Source of the DNA: Mansonella perstans
Lineage: Eukaryota; Nematoda; Chromadorea; Rhabditida; Onchocercidae
Length of the DNA stretch: 64,000 nucleotides
Direction of reading: 5' to 3'
NCBI GenBank assembly: GCA_037074765.1
Contig: JBAMDO010000188.1
Location: 1-64,000 of the forward strand
Below, piece after piece: positions 61,343 to 64,000 of this stretch. The notes beneath the pieces were generated by a model, which was given only the letters and a program-made list of their open reading frames with translations, searched no databases and had not been told where the DNA came from. Position 1 is the stretch's first letter. Each line of letters starts with the position of its first letter. The translations under genes and the position numbers were made by a program.

Positions 61343-64000
61343 GCTTTGTTGTTCTCGCTTATTTTGCAAATGTTATTATAAATCAAAAATATCATCCATT
61401 TTCGGGCTATCTTTTCTTAGTGTCAGTTTTTGTCTTTTCCTTTCTCACAAAAGTATCAGTTTTTTCTTTTTTGTATCTTGCCTGTTTAGATATAATATCA
61501 ACAATCCTTAATGTCATATCTTCATTTCCCTCAATTCAATTTTTTTTATTAGATCTCATCAAGCAAAAAATTGTTCAAGGAATTGAGATTCTATCTTGAA
61601 ATTTACCAGTATATCCTGTCAAGTAATCAATGATGGATTGTGTCGGTAGAGAATTTGTCAAGAGTATAATTTACCTTTTTTTCGGAGACAATAAGAAAAC
61701 CGGAAAAGGGTATGAAGAAAAAGTGGGGGTCCTCTTTGATCAGAAAAAAAATTACATTTTCCATGAAATCCCCATGATGTCTATTGCACCTTAATGATGA
61801 CCTCTTATTGTTTCGAACATTTTCGAGGACTGAAAGTAAACGGCAACGAGCAAAATAAGGACATCTATCCTTCCCTTCCACTTTTTTTAAATTTCAATTT
61901 TAAATTGAAATATAAATAAAAATTTTTGCAAAAAATTAGATTCCTCGATTTTGCTGCAATTTATTTTACCAACAATTTTGTTGCAAATCGTTTAGCACCA
62001 AGATTAGGCATGTGATGGAATCAATATCTTGAAATCAATAAATTAGACGAAATTCGTTTTGTGCACAATAACTTTGTAAAGAAACAGAAAAACGAATCTT
62101 TTTTTAAGCTGCTTGCGAACGATTTAATATCGGAATCGATTGTATCGCTTGAAATCAATATTGAAATCGATTGTATCGGTTGATTATGATTGATTATATT
62201 ACAGTTTTCTTGCTCTCGTTTTAGTCTGTCCTTTCTCATTTTGACAATATTTCGACAATTTTGTTCCAGTTATTTAAATTGAAAAATGGTTGATTAAAAT
62301 CTTATAATTCGCCATCTTATGGTTCTTATTAAGTGGTTTCCTAAAATGATTTGATTTATTCGAAAAAGAAAGGAAAAAAAGGATGGAAATGAATAAGTCG
62401 AAAAATTGGATCAGTGTACCAAGTTTCAACTCTTGACTTTCATTCCAAATTTTCCATTTCAGAAAAAAGGCATGAAAAAAAAATGAAGTTATAAAGTGAA
62501 GAATGAAGTTATAAAGGATCAGTTCAAATTTACGCAATGTCTCATGAAAATTAAAAGTAAGAAAAAATATGTCAGCGTTGATTTTAATGTTGTAAAAATG
62601 TACCAAGCAGGGAACATGGGACATTTTTAAATTAATATGATTTTATCAAAAATGCCTCTAGATATTTTGAATTCATTTATTCCTCAAAAACTTGCGTTTT
62701 GTTTCATAATAAAAAATAACATTTAAAATTTGGCGTTGCTAATACAATTAAATTGAAGTTAATGGATACAATTTTTCTGATAAAAGTCATTTCTGGACAC
62801 CAACTTCTTTCATCAGTTCCTTGAAGTTGAAAAACTAATTTCAGTGTAAAATCTAAATTTTATTCCAGTATCTAGAAACTTTGAGAATCAGATGACATCT
62901 GCATTCTCATCATGGCGGATCATTCAACTAGAAAAGCTTGAAACATGTCCAAGAATAGAAGACAACAGATATCACATATCACGTAGTTTAACATGAAAGT
63001 TGGGCACGTGATAAATGAACATATGATCTATTGACAGCGCCTATCAAGTTAAATTGATAATTAACAAATATTTGAGTTGAACAAATATTCGGAAAAAAAT
63101 TTTAAATTGAACTATTGTCTTGAAACAAATCTAAAAAGGCAATTATTAAACATTCATCTATACTAATTAGTAAGAAGCCAAACTAAATATTAAATTAGAA
63201 ATTAAATCAGTAAACTAATAGATTAAATCTAGTAAGCTGTTTTCATAAAATTTGCAAAAGAATATGGTCAGCTAAGGTCGATTAGCTTAGTGATGCAATG
63301 TTAATTAATTATTTAATTTATACTGGAATGAAAGTAAGTTAATATTTGGGAAAAATATAGGTCGATGAATAAAAAAAATATTATACACAGAAAGAATGAA
63401 ATTAAAGAAAAACAATAAATTCGTGAAGTTTAAAAATTGTTCAAAAGTGATAAGTGACAAGTTTGCATCAAATTTGCTTTAGACAAATCTTGTTTTTATT
63501 TGAACCAGGTCAGAGTGACGAAACACATTTATCATTAATAGAACGAGCAATAATTTCCTTCATTTTCTGCTCTTTTTTTTTCTTCCTATCCTTTTAAAAA
63601 ATGCAATTTAAAGAATTTAACAAGATATGGTGATATCTCTTGCTGATTAGATACCTCACGTTGACATGGATATAATAGATGACAGAATCCAAATGCACTT
63701 GTCCATCTTTTGGATAAAGGAAAGGGGAGTCACTTCATCACATTCTATCCTCGCATTTGGTATTGTATTTAACGAAGGAATGTACGAATAATCACAGATT
63801 CATTCGGTACATACTCCACCAAAGGTTGGTATTTCTCGTTTCCCTCTTTACCGTAATGTAGATGTGAGAAATTGTAAGGATTAAAGTGAAATTGGAATTG
63901 TCATTGAAGTGCAGAAAAAATTTGTAAAATATTGTGACCATCGAGAGTAATTAACCTACCACTGCTAATGAGAGGATAGGATGAGACAAAATACAGTCGC
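61343..64000. other. gene-poor flank, nothing recognised
   Basis: AT-rich sequence to the window end with only short ORFs. A direct repeat AAATCAATA-TTGAAATCGATTGTATCG occurs twice near 62130-62180. No gene supported. Confidence 0.5.

Noticed and set aside
1..64000. Endosymbiont (Wolbachia-type) or viral insertion
   Set aside because: No long bacterial-style ORFs, operons, reverse transcriptase, integrase or transposase motifs were seen in the translations.

Overview
The window looks like nuclear DNA from a nematode. It is strongly AT-rich, its genes are broken into many short exons of about 70-250 bp, and its introns follow the worm rule of GT donors and TTTCAG-type acceptors. Gene density is low (four recognisable protein genes in 64 kb) and introns often run 150-700 bp or more. 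That fits a parasitic clade III worm (filaria-like) better than Caenorhabditis, but the species assignment is inference. I see no long intact ORFs, operons or other signs of bacterial, viral or endosymbiont DNA.

Layout: (1) 760-2861 (+), a complete four-exon A20/AN1 zinc-finger protein of the ZFAND5/6 type, with a GC-AG last intron. (2) 5268-14415 (-), about 20 exons of a divergent IQGAP-family scaffold: Thr-rich N-terminus, calponin-homology domain, one visible IQ motif, a GAP-related domain and a RasGAP C-terminal helix that ends early. (3) 18774-24556 (+), a complete 15-exon mitochondrial FAD-dependent glycerol-3-phosphate dehydrogenase (729 aa predicted) with two C-terminal EF hands. (4) about 29075-44140 (-), a large single-pass receptor with at least four Ig and five FN3 domains, a TM segment and a proline-containing tail; it matches the DCC/neogenin/UNC-40 plan. 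One of its introns carries a decayed, intronless cyclophilin copy on the opposite strand. (5) 44.2-64 kb, a gene-poor region full of microsatellites (ATC, ATT, CA, TTG and homopolymer runs), with an inverted-repeat element near 53.6 kb.

The four genes are separate monocistronic units with alternating strands (+, -, +, -) and do not form a pathway: ubiquitin-linked zinc finger, actin/Rho-GTPase scaffold, glycerophosphate shuttle enzyme, and axon-guidance-type receptor. From memory, their C. elegans counterparts (F22D6.2-like, pes-7, T25G3.4, unc-40) all lie on chromosome I, which would make the window a piece of that conserved linkage group and supports the UNC-40 reading of gene 4.

I did not find a clear new molecular system. 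The best second-look items are the shortened IQGAP, a minisatellite with a 30-bp period that stays open in several frames, a tandem duplication that copies splice donors at an IQGAP exon edge, the intronic cyclophilin pseudogene, and the 53.6-kb hairpin-forming repeat.
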